This document shows, piece after piece, positions 33,591 to 44,553 of a stretch of DNA of 64,000 nt. Position numbers and translations under genes: made by a program. Source of the DNA: Gibbula magus (lineage: Eukaryota; Mollusca; Gastropoda; Trochida; Trochidae); assembly GCA_936450465.1 (NCBI GenBank), contig OW388300.1, positions 43,060,358 through 43,124,357 of the forward strand, given 5' to 3'. The notes under the pieces are model-generated. The model saw nothing but the letters and a program-made list of their open reading frames with translations. It was not told where the DNA came from and ran no database searches. The first letter of the stretch is position 1; every line of letters begins with the position of its first letter.

Positions 33591-33594
33591 GATA

Positions 33595-33975
33595 ATAATG
33601 GTACGTGGTCCTGTGCATAGATCAGTCAACTGCTATCAGTGAAGTTCAGCAACAACGGGCGCAGCTTGCAGAATGGGTGGGTCACCCGCTGCTGGATAAA
33701 ACTGAGAGTTTCAATGGTTGATTCCCTGCCCCACACTGAGACATGAGTTGAGAGACTTTATGATGTCACCGATGGTAAGTGACTTATTCAAAATGTGCCT
33801 CTGTTCACTCAGCAGCAAATGGGTACCTGGTAACAGTTGTGGTGGTGACCTTCTAGCGACAGATATGTCAGCTTGGGTTAGACCAGGGTAATACTACTCC
33901 TATAGCGCCTTGAACAACCACTGAGTGGATCGATAAGTGGGCTCTATGAATGGACATTATTATCACTGTTATTAA
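33595..33975 (+). mobile_element. SINE-like repeat, family C (forward copy)
   Basis: About 380 bp from 'ggtacgtggtcctgtgcata' to the tail 'ggacattattatcactgtta'. The first 150 bp are the reverse complement of 55514-55672 ('gtcatgtctcagtgtggggc', 'gttgctgaacttcact', 'gctatgcacaggaccacgt'). The 3' part 'ctatagcgccttgaac...gctctatgaatgg' plus an ATT-rich tail is typical of invertebrate SINEs. Confidence 0.8.
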
Positions 33976-36055
33976 ATCATACAGTCTGAAGAGCTACAGA
34001 GCTACTAGTTCTAAAAAGCTCTATTAACATATTTGCAAACTATGTTTGAAGAAATTGAAAGGAAGTTATTTCCAACATGTAATGCATCATTGGTCCAGAC
34101 AGGGGAAACAGAAACAGACTAAATAAAAAACAAGTTCATTTAACGGTAACCAGCCACTCCATTACATGCTTATTTGTTTTGACGGAACATGATGAATTGC
34201 AGCCATAATCAAGAAATTCATCAGTTAGCCATGATAGATAGTAAATTTTATATTTGTGGAAGATTGCAGGTCACATTTGGCAGAAGGCAGGGGCGGTGCT
34301 CTGTAGCCGTTACTACTCTCTCCCCCCCCACTGAAGGCATTTTCGAGGTCTGGAAAAGTGCACCCCCTGTTTCCAAAAAAGCTGTATCCGCCCCTGGAAG
34401 AAATTTAGAAAGTCACAATGACATGTGTTATTATTGGTGTGATCTGTAAATGCTTTACCATAAGTGACTGTTACATCTAGCAATTAGCGTCTTGTAAAAC
34501 ATAATTTTAAACTGAAGATCATATATTTAGCCAACTTCCCTACGCAAGGCATCACTCGCGTCAAGTCTCCATCACTGCTAAATTAAGCCATGTAGGATTA
34601 TTATTCATTTTCCATTCTAGCAAATCTAATTCTATACCACCACGCATTTCAGGTGCAGCACTCTGCTATCTTAGCATGGAAAAGTGAAGGAAATACTGCA
34701 AGGTTTACTTTAGCCAGTGATGGAGACTGATGGGAGTTATGCATTGAAGTTGATATTTGGCAAGCTGACAGTTAACAGAAATACAATCAAGAACTTATAA
34801 GACATTTCTTAATTAAAATAAGACAGAAAACACCCCATGAATGAACGTCCAATAACATTCAGGCTCAGAAATAAGTTCTCTTGTGTCAATATCCCATATT
34901 TGATTCCCAAGAAATGATCATTATGTTCTTAGCCAGGTGAGAAGTAGCCCAAGTGTGAAAGTGTACTCTCACAATTTCTTTGAGTTTGAAATGGAGAACT
35001 AGAAAAAGAGAACCAGAGATGCTTCATCAGTATTTCTATATCTCTGATAATTATCCCAATCTGTAGAGGTCATTAGGTCTTATAAAGACTTACACAACTA
35101 TATAGAGATATACTGCATGATAGTGCTGCATCATCTCTGGTAATGATGATTTAAATCACAATATTCAATTGGTAGCTAGATAGAAAGCTTTATAGAAATA
35201 TTTATGAATCTCAAGTAGCCATATTTGTGGTTATGAGGATCTACATCTTACGGATTGATTCTATTATTTTGGAGAAAAATCTTATAGTCGTCCTCATGAG
35301 AATTATTAGTCAACTCAACCGTGAAATCTGAAATTGCTTTTATTGAAAAAAGATGTTCTCCGCATATGGATGATGGTCTCTTGTTGCCGTGATCAGGTGA
35401 TAAAAAAAAGTGCTATTTTCCACATGACTACTCCCAGACTCCAATACCTCGCGGCGGAAGGGTTTATGAACATTCGCTATCATTGTATACATGTTTATGG
35501 GGCTGTTACCATGTAGTAATTTATGTTTCAATAACGGATTTCCATGGTCTGTGCATCAATATTGTCGAGAAATGAGATATGATTGAGAGAGGCTTTTAAT
35601 GTAAAGGGCAATAGACGACCTTGTCTGGCACTTAAATAAGGATCAGTTGATAGGGGAGTATTATTGGTGATGTTCTTGGAACGTAAAGGCGTATTTGTCC
35701 AGACGAAAGTTGTTGGGTTATTATTTGATGCTTTTTGTACAAGTTGTAAATGTGAATGTGATTCATGTCTTTCTTCCTAAAGACATTTATATGATTTTAC
35801 AGGAACTATAAACTCTCCGAAATTAATTCTTTTTCATTCATGAAGATCCACACATGCTTAACTAAATACCTCTTTTTTTTTCGGAATAAACTACCACATT
35901 TATGATCTGAATAAATCCAATATCTTTATGGAGTTAAATAATTTGTTATTCTGCTCAGCGAAGTATAAACTCCAAGCATGATATATGTCATCATAAGTAA
36001 GTAATAATGATAATAATAACACTTGATTGTCCTCATTACAATGAATTCAGAAATT
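33976..36055. other. 2 kb without recognisable gene
   Basis: Only short frames. A C-run segment at 34315-34330 and a 'cgcccctgg' word near 34392 hint at an old repeat. Confidence 0.5.
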
Positions 36056-36059
36056 CAAT

Positions 36060-36240
36060 TTGTGCCAGTTGCACCATGCAGCCACTGCAGTGCAGCGCCA
36101 GTTCAAGCGTTGTTCTATCCTTATAATGCTGAGTGCCAAGCAAGGAAGCAACAACTACCATCTTTTAACGTCTTTTGGTATGACACCAGTGGGAATCTAA
36201 CCCCAACCTTCGGCGATGAGCAGATGCTCTACCAACATTG
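36060..36240 (-). mobile_element. SINE family B (second copy)
   Basis: Matches 16530-16700: 'gttcaagcgttgttctatcc', 'gagtgccaagcaaggaagca', 'cttttaacgtcttttggtat', 'gatgagcagatgctctacca'. The B-box region is more mutated than in the first copy. Confidence 0.82.
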
Positions 36241-36433
36241 ATGTCATGACAACCTGAATGACATGATGTCATGACACACTGAATGAGATGATGTCATGAC
36301 ACACTGAATGAGATGATGTCATGACAAACTGAATGAGATGATGTCACGAAAAACTGAATGAGATGATGTTTTGACAAACTGAATGAGATGATGTCATGAC
36401 TAACTGAGCTACATTGATGTCATGACAAACTGA
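36239..36433. repeat. 25-bp minisatellite, about 8 units
   Basis: Unit 'atgatgtcatgaca' + 'cactgaatgag', abutting the SINE. Each unit carries the palindrome TGTCATGACA. Last units are more diverged. Confidence 0.93.
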
Positions 36434-39103
36434 TATTGTGACCATTAGAGGCCATGTTGAATAATTTCACATCAAATTTTCTGCAATATTTTTAAATAAG
36501 AATTGAGTTCTTTAATCACCTCGATAATATAAAATAATAATCTTCCAAATATACTAATAATATCCTCTGTGTCTATTTCAAATCAACATACGTTTAAGTG
36601 AGAAACTGGTAGGCTGTTTACAGATCCTCCTGCCATGTTTTTGGAGAAAAAAAAAGTTTGAATACTCCTTCTTGAACAAAATATTGCCAAATTTTCTCTC
36701 CCAATTAAAAATGTTGCCAGTTTTTCCAACAAACTAACAAAATAAGTGAAAATTATTTTCATATTCAATTCTGTGTCTGTTTTGCTAACCTGAACAGTTT
36801 TCATTTATACTAGCGCAAAAAAATATTACCCCCATTTTTTAACTCCTTCCTTTAGACATTTTGCTCCCAAAAATCCATAAACCAAGTAATAAATTTTGCC
36901 TGGCCTAAAAATTATTGAAGAAGGAGAAAGTCAAATTTTATTTTCTCTTCATAATGCGATAAAATCTTAAATTATTCAAAGTTTATACCAAATTATTTTG
37001 TATTTTCAATTATTAAGTGATTTGAATATCATGATTGTTTGAAATGACTACCTCAACATTGTTTTTAAGAAATTTTATTCATTCCACATTTATGAGAAGT
37101 AACATTTTCCTCAATTTTGTCATGTTTATTGATATTTCTGTTCAGATTGCCCCAGCTAACTATTTCAGAATTTCATTGTTCTCATTAAAAAGAATTTATC
37201 CTATTTTCATTTTCACTTTATTATCTTAAATTTACATTCTGCTGTAGTTTAAACACATCTATTCATAATAGTGAATTATTCAATCACATTATATTAGACT
37301 AGTTAATCAGATATGTTTTTTTAGTAATATATCATTTAATATGAAAGTCATGCGAGGCCCTGAAGTTCAAATAAGGAAATAGAAACATTCCCTTCTTTAA
37401 TATGTGTTAATTATATCTTTGATGAGTGACTTTTGAGTAACAGAAACAAAAACCTCTTTTTTCTTCTTTTTTTTTTGTGATAGAAACAAAACTTTATATA
37501 TCAAACATATAGTTTCAGAAGTTCTTGAAATTTCAAAATTCATGTCATTTAATATAATGTATTGTTACCGGTATATATAAGTTGAATGAAAATTAAGAAA
37601 ATATCAAAAGAGTATCTGATGATTGCAAACTTGTTTCTACTAAACAAATCCTATTTAACCAGTGCAGTAAAACACACTCTATATAAATATAAGTAAATTC
37701 AAATATATTGGCTTACTCCAGTAAACTGTCCTGTATTACTACAAGCTGCATGTATATATAGTACCGGTATCTTAACCTACTTTAATAGATAAACATAGTC
37801 TTGTTTACTATTCAAAATGCTATTCAAACAATCAAGGACAGATAACTCTAAATGGGACCTGTGAACAAGATAGGTATGTAAAACTATATGAATGTTTAGT
37901 GTAAGTTTTCTGTGTAAGGATTCAATGCTGCCACAAGAAAAGTATAGCTGTCTTTATTATGTGAGTAATATGCACTGCATGTGTTAATTTATAAGTATAT
38001 ATATCTTACCTCGGGGTATATGGGTTACTAGGGTACATGGGGTGCTGGGGTATATTGAATATTTCTGTGATTATCTTAGTGTACAATGTCATGATGACTT
38101 TCTGCTATGATCTACATATATACCTATAGCTATATATCTATCACTTTACAAGCAGAATACTCCAATCTCTTTAGACATTTGTTAGTGTTGAGTATATACA
38201 ATAAAACACTCATGCAGTCTCACACTACCCAATAAGCATATTAATCAATTATGTTGTATATTATGCTGTCACGTCTTTGAAGGACATTTAGAAGCATATA
38301 TATACTGTCATGGATTTACTGTCAACTTCGATAAAGATTTTATTTCGTAAGTGTGTTATTCTTGATTAATATGATATTCAGCCTCTTTAGACCTATTAAA
38401 TAATGTATATAAATTAAAACAACCTCTTAGAGAATTGTCTATAATTAAGGGACAGCATAATTTCAAAGCAATATAGTAATTTAATGTCAGTCCTTCAACA
38501 GTCATATGTCTATGTAGTTTCTCTTTATGTTAAGTCTGACATGTCTGACATGTGTATATATACCAATGCAAATACTTATGTGAAGAGGCCTGTATGAATA
38601 CTTTATAAAATGTCAACCTAACTTTCTGTGTACAGGCCTTGACAGATACCATTAACCCAGAGTGGTAGATCATGGTTTATTAACATTCTTGCATGTGTGT
38701 GTGTCTACAGAGATGTGTCACCTCTTACCTACACAGTGTTATGTCTCTGAAATGCATATCGAGAAGAAAATATCTTCTTTCTTTTGAAATCTGTTCATTT
38801 TCCGTTTGAGTTTTTAACTTGTCTTAATGTGTTATACTGTTATTCTGGACAACAGTTTAATATTTTGTTAACAAAAGGTGTCCAAATATGGCAGCAACTG
38901 TCATAACCCCAGGCTAGCTATTTGAAATGTTTGAAGCTTATAACAAACTTTTTATGCAAATGAAGGAAATCTAAGATCTGTGGATAGTCAACTTCTTTAT
39001 TGCAATGAATGCGACATTTTGGTTTAGATAATACCCCTGTTATCAAGCAAGTGATACAAGAATCTGTCAGGAAGATAATATATACAAGGCTGTTTTGAGT
39101 ATA
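36434..39103. other. 2.7 kb without recognisable gene
   Basis: Strongly AT-rich with TATA-rich segments near 37990-38160. No repeats with clear ends, no credible frame. Confidence 0.5.
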
Positions 39104-39107
39104 TGTA

Positions 39108-40019
39108 TGTTAGCGGCAATAAGGAGAATCAGGCAATAATGTTACTTCCTAGGCAATAAGCTACTGCCTAGGCAGTAACTTATTGCCTAAAATATTTAGG
39201 TAGTAAGCTTACTGCCTAGATATATTTTGACAAATTCTTCTTATTGCCTTAGGTAGTAGTGTTACTGCCTGAAGACAATACACTATTATTTCTTAGTATT
39301 TCTATTTTTAAATAAAGCAATATTTTGCAATATAAAACATTAACAATGTCAAAGATTTAGATTTGATTCATTTGAAAACAAAACACTTGAACACCAGCTT
39401 ATTGCTTGATAGTCTAGAGTGAGCGAACTCACCAATCAGTCATCAAGATCTGAGTTGGGCTTGATTGGTGATTACATATTAGCTTGCACTAAATCGCCAC
39501 TAAACATGGACTGCTTGATGGGATGTTCAACTTCAACCAATTTGGTGTTTCAAGGCAGCGCCTCTTAAGTGAGGATGACATTTCAATTAAGAAGACAATA
39601 TCTTTAAGAGAAGCAGTCAGGAAAGAATCTATGTTTGATGGACAGGGAATGCACAAATGCAATTGTACCTCTAATACAAAATGCATGACACAAAGGTGTA
39701 AATGCAAGAGAAGTGGACGGCAATGTTCCAGTAGATGCCACAATTCTGGTCCTTGCTGTAGCAAGTGAGACAAGATGTGTTTTTCGTAATAAAATATTTC
39801 TTTATGACTCTTTTCTGTTATCATTTTGAACTGTTACATATGTGTAGAACGTTTTAGGCAGTAGCGTTACTACCTGGCCAAAATCGTAGGCAGTAGTGCT
39901 ACTGCCTAAGGCAGTAACACTACTGCCTGCTTAAATGAGTCTTTCCCACTATTGCCTAGGCAGTGGCCTATTGCCTAGGAAGTAACGTTACTGCCTGATT
40001 CTCCTTATTGCCGCTAACA
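39108..40019 (+). mobile_element. TIR DNA transposon with 4-bp TSD, Ginger-like, internally deleted
   Basis: 912 bp flanked by TGTA on both sides (39104-39107 and 40020-40023). Perfect inverted tips 'tgttagcggcaataaggaga' / 'tctccttattgccgctaaca', then long subterminal stretches of alternating 'aggcagta' / 'tactgcct' / 'aggcaata' palindromes on both sides. TGTTA..TAACA ends and a 4-bp duplication fit the Ginger group of integrase-related DNA transposons. Only one short ORF is left, so it is non-autonomous. Confidence 0.85.
39523..39768 (+). CDS. CXC-type cysteine-rich ORF, probable 3' remnant of a transposase
   Basis: 81 codons. The C-terminal half holds HKCNCTSNTKCMTQRCKCKR and then GRQCSSRCHNSGPCCSK: a C-x-C..C..C-x-C..C-x3-C-H..C-C arrangement like the CXC-type Cys-rich segments at the C termini of some integrase-domain (KRBA2/Ginger-like) proteins. 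The N-terminal half is charged and unrecognised. A poly(A) signal AATAAA at 39788-39793 follows the stop by ~20 bases, which suggests the last exon of a once larger transposase gene now lacking its catalytic domain. The start at 39523 is simply the first candidate; an upstream splice acceptor is possible. The ORF lies wholly between the inverted ends. Confidence 0.6.
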   Translation: MFNFNQFGVSRQRLLSEDDISIKKTISLREAVRKESMFDGQGMHKCNCTSNTKCMTQRCKCKRSGRQCSSRCHNSGPCCSK

Positions 40020-40023
40020 TGTA

Positions 40024-41194
40024 TATGTATACAATTAATAAGGTTGACATACTTCCTAATTAGATTTTGAGGCAATAAGGTGATAAGGTTTAAGAATTCT
40101 AAGAGTTTACAAGGAATAAACCACAAGTGAACAGCAACTAATTACTACCCCAGGCTTGCTGTTTGAAATATTTGAAGCTAAACAAACTTCTTTTGCCAAT
40201 TCGTAGCACATGCTTGGATCTCGAATATAACAGTCTGATTAAAATGGAGCCGGCCAAGGGCGGGTAATTTGAGTACAGATTTCTCTGATGATCAGAGTTT
40301 CCCAGGGGTGATATAGTGGAGAGAAACCGAGCATATATAAAACATTGGGTAACCGAGGATGGTGAGCATACAGGCTGTAATGAGACTATATCGAGGAATC
40401 CTCTGAACAATATGAGTAAATGCACTATTTTGCAACTTTAATTCCTCTCAAACAGTAATTTTTAATTAGACTGTTGAATTTTAAGAATCTCAAATTTGAA
40501 AATTGTTTGATCTATTTTCAATACTCGGGAATAAAACCTCTGGAATAATATTGCATCAATCAGTAGGTTAAGGGATAAGTTTAGGGCAATCCTTTTCTTG
40601 TTCAAATGTGTCCGACCAACGACCTATCTAGAATCTGTTTCTCTGAGCTTGTTTGGGTGTTCTGTAATTCCTGACATATTTAACAGAGAAACATGATTCC
40701 AACATCTGCAGACAATAAGTGTCTCTGATTTTCTCATAGCCTCTAAATATTTGTTTACATGTTGTTCCTTTGATAATGTCAAGTTGTGTGAAGGCATTCA
40801 GGAAGATAATTCTGACATTGAGGAACATTTGGTAGAGACATGAGACACTTTTAGTGAACAAAATTTTTCTTCAATTTTTGCCTGATATATAAGGCTTAGC
40901 AACAATGTTACAGTCAATGATAGACTTTAATGAAGCATTAATAAAACAGATGAATGCCAACCATTCTTTGTGGTCATTTTACAGGAATTGCTACTCAACC
41001 TTTCAGGGTTGACTTTTGTAATTAAGTCCGAAGCATCTGGAAGTTGGTAGCAAGGTTCAGCCTGAAGTGCTTATAGAAAAATTAGTTTGAAGATGTTTTG
41101 AATAAATAAATATATGATAAACTTTTCTCTTGAGTATTGGCCGATGTACATAATTAAGAATTACGACGCTTTATATTTCCTCTTCAAAACATAA
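40024..41194. other. No gene seen
   Basis: AT-rich, no supported feature. Confidence 0.5.
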
Positions 41195-41749
41195 TTATCC
41201 CCTGCCACAACGAAGTTGGGGGGGGATATAGAAATGAGCTCCGTTCCGTCTGTCCGTCTGTCTGTCCGTCTGTCCGTCTGTGCGTCTGGGCTTTTCCATT
41301 CCGGCCTCAAACTTCAAAACTATTCAATATATTTTGCTGAAACTTTGTACAGGTATCAACCAAGTAGTCTAGATGTGCCTTTTGCTATATAAAAATTTGA
41401 GAATTTCTTCCTTTTTTTTTTTAAGGAATGCAAACAGTCTGGACTTAGAACCAAGAAGAGGGAAAACTATATTCCGGCCTCAAACTTCAAAACTATTCAA
41501 TATATTTTGCTGAAACTTTGTACAGGTATCAACCAAGTAGTCTAGATGTGCCTTTTGCTATATAGAAATTTGAGAATAAATTTTTTTTTTTACGAATGCA
41601 AACAGTCTGGACTCAGAACCAAGAAGAGGGAAAACTATATTCCGGCCTCAAACTTCAAAACTATTCAATATATTTTGCTGAAACTTTGTACAGGTATCAA
41701 CCAAGTAGTCTAGATGTGCCTTTTGCTATATAGAAATTTGAGATTCCTT

Positions 41750-41966
41750 TTCAGAAGAGATCGTCCTTGGGGTACTAAATGCAATTTCATATTCCAATTG
41801 AAAAATAACACGAAAGTTGTAACGAATATTTGACGAAAATATCGTCTAAAAACTAAAAAACTTACCTGTACGACCACGCCCAACAGAATATGTCCCTCTC
41901 TCGCACAAGAGCGGTCTAAGGGGAGTAACTCTGTCAGACTTACCCAACCTCTCACTTTCAAATCTT
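41750..41966 (+). repeat. DIRS copy B left inverted terminal repeat
   Basis: Reverse complement of 47451-47665, for example 'ccgctcttgtgcgagagagg' on the right against 'cctctctcgcacaagagcgg' on the left. Confidence 0.93.
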
Positions 41967-42032
41967 TCGTCGCGTGGTTCACACCTCTGTTCACAGAAGA
42001 CACGCTCCGTTTGTTTCCAAGTTTAAAAGAAG

Positions 42033-42059
42033 ATGACTGACAAGACAAATGTATGTGTG
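42033..42059 (+). CDS. DIRS copy B gag, candidate exon 1
   Basis: ATG plus eight codons (MTDKTNVCV) followed by the donor 'gtaaag'. Joins in phase 0 to 42560 after 'ttttgacag'. Structure parallels copy A. Confidence 0.6.
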
Positions 42060-42559
42060 GTAAAGTTAAGTTTTCGCAAAGGCGTTAATTTACTCGCATT
42101 GTTTATCGTTTTGTATGTTGTAACTTTTTGCGAGCATGCCGCATGCTTTCTTCTTGCGTTCTACCCTTGCTTTCCCGACTTGGTTTCTCAACTTCGTCGT
42201 TTTTAAAGCAAGTTATATCTCGCTTTCGCGTATTTATTGCATTTATTACGTATATTTGCTATTTATACCTTATTCATGTTTTTGAACTTCGATTTTCAAC
42301 TGTTTTGTGTTCGTTTCGTCACGGCCAGTTGATCATTGTTCAGTTTCATTGTGCTTCTTACCTACAGCTTAGCTTTGGGGCCATAATCCCAATTCCGTTT
42401 TGTATGCCTAGTGTCGCATTTCTATACGCCTTTGCGAGTTTAGTTATGCTTTTTATTTGTTGTTCACCTTGTTTACATTTTTAAAATGTTTTACATGTTT
42501 TACACAATTGTTACACTACATGCACGGCCTTCAATGTTTTTTGTTTGACTTTTTGACAG
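42060..42559 (+). other. Candidate phase-0 intron in DIRS copy B gag
   Basis: 500 bp, GT..AG, T-rich before the acceptor. A 118-codon frame within it (from 42128) is composition noise, not a gene. Confidence 0.55.
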
Positions 42560-44542
42560 TCATTCAAAAACTGTGAGGGCTGCCAGGGCTCTTTGCCTAC
42601 TGCTGACGGACATCGGCTTTGTATAAGATGTCTCGCCATCACTCCAGCTCATGACCAGGGCAACTGTGAGATATGCCTGTCTTTCACACCTAAGACCAGG
42701 AAGACTAGGGCGGCCGACTTCTCCTTTTTTCAAGACATTGTGCTCTCGGGAGGGGATGTTTCTCTCCATGACCCGCCTTCCAAGAAGGCACGTAAGGATA
42801 AACGCAAAGCCAAATCTGCTAATGTTCCCTCGTCTTCCCCTAAGGGTGGGGAGGAGGGTCAGCAGCAGGTGACCGCTGAGGTTGAGGTTCAGGTAATTCC
42901 AAGCACACCTTCACCTACACCAACACCTGCACCTGTTACCATTGATATGCTAAACCAGCTGCTTGCAGCACAGATGGCTTCTGTTACGAGTTTGTTCCAA
43001 GGGTCGATGGCAGATCTCCGCAAGGAGTTACTGCCTCGTCCTGGACACATCTCGTCTACGGTAACATCTGGGGGCGCTGGTGTCGATCCCGGCTTTGGTC
43101 GCGGTTCGAACCAGTTCTCCGGGTTGGGGCCCGAACTCGGCAGGGGTCGAGGGCGAGTTTTCAACAAAGGGGTTCCTCCCCGTCCTGGCTTCGGCCTTGA
43201 CGCGGGTACGAACCTCGGTGTCACAGCCACAGGCACTGGCCTGCTGTCTGCTGATGCCCTGGCCAAGGGGCCGTTGGTGATTCCTGGTCTGGGACCGGTT
43301 ATCTCCACGCCCCAAGGCTTTGCCCAGAGCCAGTTACATGTCCTACCACAGACCACTGTAACGGAGTCCCGGAACCGGGCACCGGCACCGAAGCAGGGGG
43401 GCGAGGTTGCGGGTGATCTGTCAGCACAGAATTCTCTGATGCCTCCTTTGAATCAGAATCCCAATGAGCGGGAGTTGGACCTCGAGATCGAGGGCTCGAC
43501 TTCTGGCTCTGGTGATGATGAGGATATGGAGATTGATGATGGGGATTCTGTGTTGACGGAACAAACACCAGCTCTTGCTTCCACATTGCGGCTGATGAGA
43601 ACGAAGCTTATCTCAGCTATGCCGCAGGTTGCTCTCCCTGTTGAGGTTCCGGGGCCGTCTGAGTTTCGCCTTCCAGGGGACGCCTTTGCTCCGGCTAAGA
43701 CTACCCAGACTCGGCTCCGCATTCTGCCATCCCTGTGCTCGGAGGTGATCAATCCTCTCTTATCGGGTACCCGTACAAAGCTCGATCACCCAGAGCTAGC
43801 TAAGAGGTATCTGATGGGGGAGGAGGGTCTCTTCTCTGTACCGGTGGTGGATGAGTGTGTCTACTCCTCGGTCACCCCGCCAGGGTCAATGACCCCTTCT
43901 CTAGCTTCGTCTAAGCGGGGCCGGCGTCTACCTCCTTTTCCACTGGCTGGTCAAACTCTGAGGGCAGCGTACCTAGGCTTTGAAGAGCAGTTTAGGAACG
44001 CTTGCCAGCAGATGCAGATCTCCCTCCATTCAACTTACCTTGTTGCCTTGCAAAAGGAGTTGTCTGGGGACAGTGCGGGCACCGCTGAGTCGGGTAGCCT
44101 TGCGGAGGAGTTGATTGAGGTGCATGGGTTCTTGGCTCGGGACAGCCTTCGTAGCTGCTCGAGTCAGGCCATGAGCGCTGTAATGGGCATGCGCAGGCTC
44201 TGGATGGTGGTTTCCAAGTATCCGCCAGCCACCCAACAGGCACTTCTGGCTGCCCCCTTCCGGTTCGGGTCTACCCTGTTTCCGGGGGCGCAGCAGATAG
44301 TGCAGGAGGCTGCTGCTGCTTTGGCTGCCTACAAGGATCACAAGGCCTTGCTAGTACAGCCAAAGTCTTTCAAAAAGCACAACTCCAACCTTGCAAATCC
44401 CTCCTCTGAAAAGCCGGTTCAGAAGGCTGATTCATGGAAATCTTCTATGTATCAGCAGAGGAAAAGCAAGAGGGGTGGAGGCCGAGGCAGGGACGCTAAG
44501 TCGTCTTTTCGGGGCAGAGGGAAGCCAAATGCGACCCAATAG
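42560..44542 (+). CDS. gag: DIRS copy B gag (structural protein), intact
   Basis: Encodes the particle protein of the element. The recognisable protein starts before any ATG (SFKNCEGCQG), which supports the upstream exon; a TTG at 42593 is only a fallback start. N terminus: three Cys pairs (CEGC, CIRC, CEIC), zinc-ribbon-like, then a basic PPSKKARKDKRK. Centre: Pro/Thr and Gly-rich linkers and an acidic patch SGSGDDEDMEIDDGDS. C-terminal half: hydrophobic helical region probably forming the assembly domain, then a basic tail KSKRGGGRGRDAKSSFRGRG suited to nucleic acid binding. The stop is TAG 44540-44542. The pol frame is open from 44500, so it overlaps the gag end in the -1 frame, which allows a frameshift or reinitiation. 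Confidence 0.88.
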   Translation, partial: SFKNCEGCQGSLPTADGHRLCIRCLAITPAHDQGNCEICLSFTPKTRKTRAADFSFFQDIVLSGGDVSLHDPPSKKARKDKRKAKSANVPSSSPKGGEEGQQQVTAEVEVQVIPSTPSPTPTPAPVTIDMLNQLLAAQMASVTSLFQGSMADLRKELLPRPGHISSTVTSGGAGVDPGFGRGSNQFSGLGPELGRGRGRVFNKGVPPRPGFGLDAGTNLGVTATGTGLLSADALAKGPLVIPGLGPVISTPQGFAQSQLHVLPQTTVTESRNRAPAPKQGGEVAGDLSAQNSLMPPLNQNPNERELDLEIEGSTSGSGDDEDMEIDDGDSVLTEQTPALASTLRLMRTKLISAMPQVALPVEVPGPSEFRLPGDAFAPAKTTQTRLRILPSLCSEVINPLLSGTRTKLDHPELAKRYLMGEEGLFSVPVVDECVYSSVTPPGSMTPSLASSKRGRRLPPFPLAGQTLRAAYLGFEEQFRNACQQMQISLHSTYLVALQKELSGDSAGTAESGSLAEELIEVHGFLARDSLRSCSSQAMSAVMGMRRLWMVVSKYPPATQQALLAAPFRFGSTLFPGAQQIVQEAAAALAAYKDHKALLVQPKSFKKHNSNLANPSSEKPVQKADSWKSSMYQQRKSKRGGGRGRDAKSSFRGRGKPNATQ

Positions 44543-44553
44543 CCGCCGTAAAT

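Noticed and set aside
42128..42484. 118-codon hydrophobic frame
   Set aside because: Lies entirely in the inferred gag intron of DIRS copy B, T-rich composition produces the apparent hydrophobicity.
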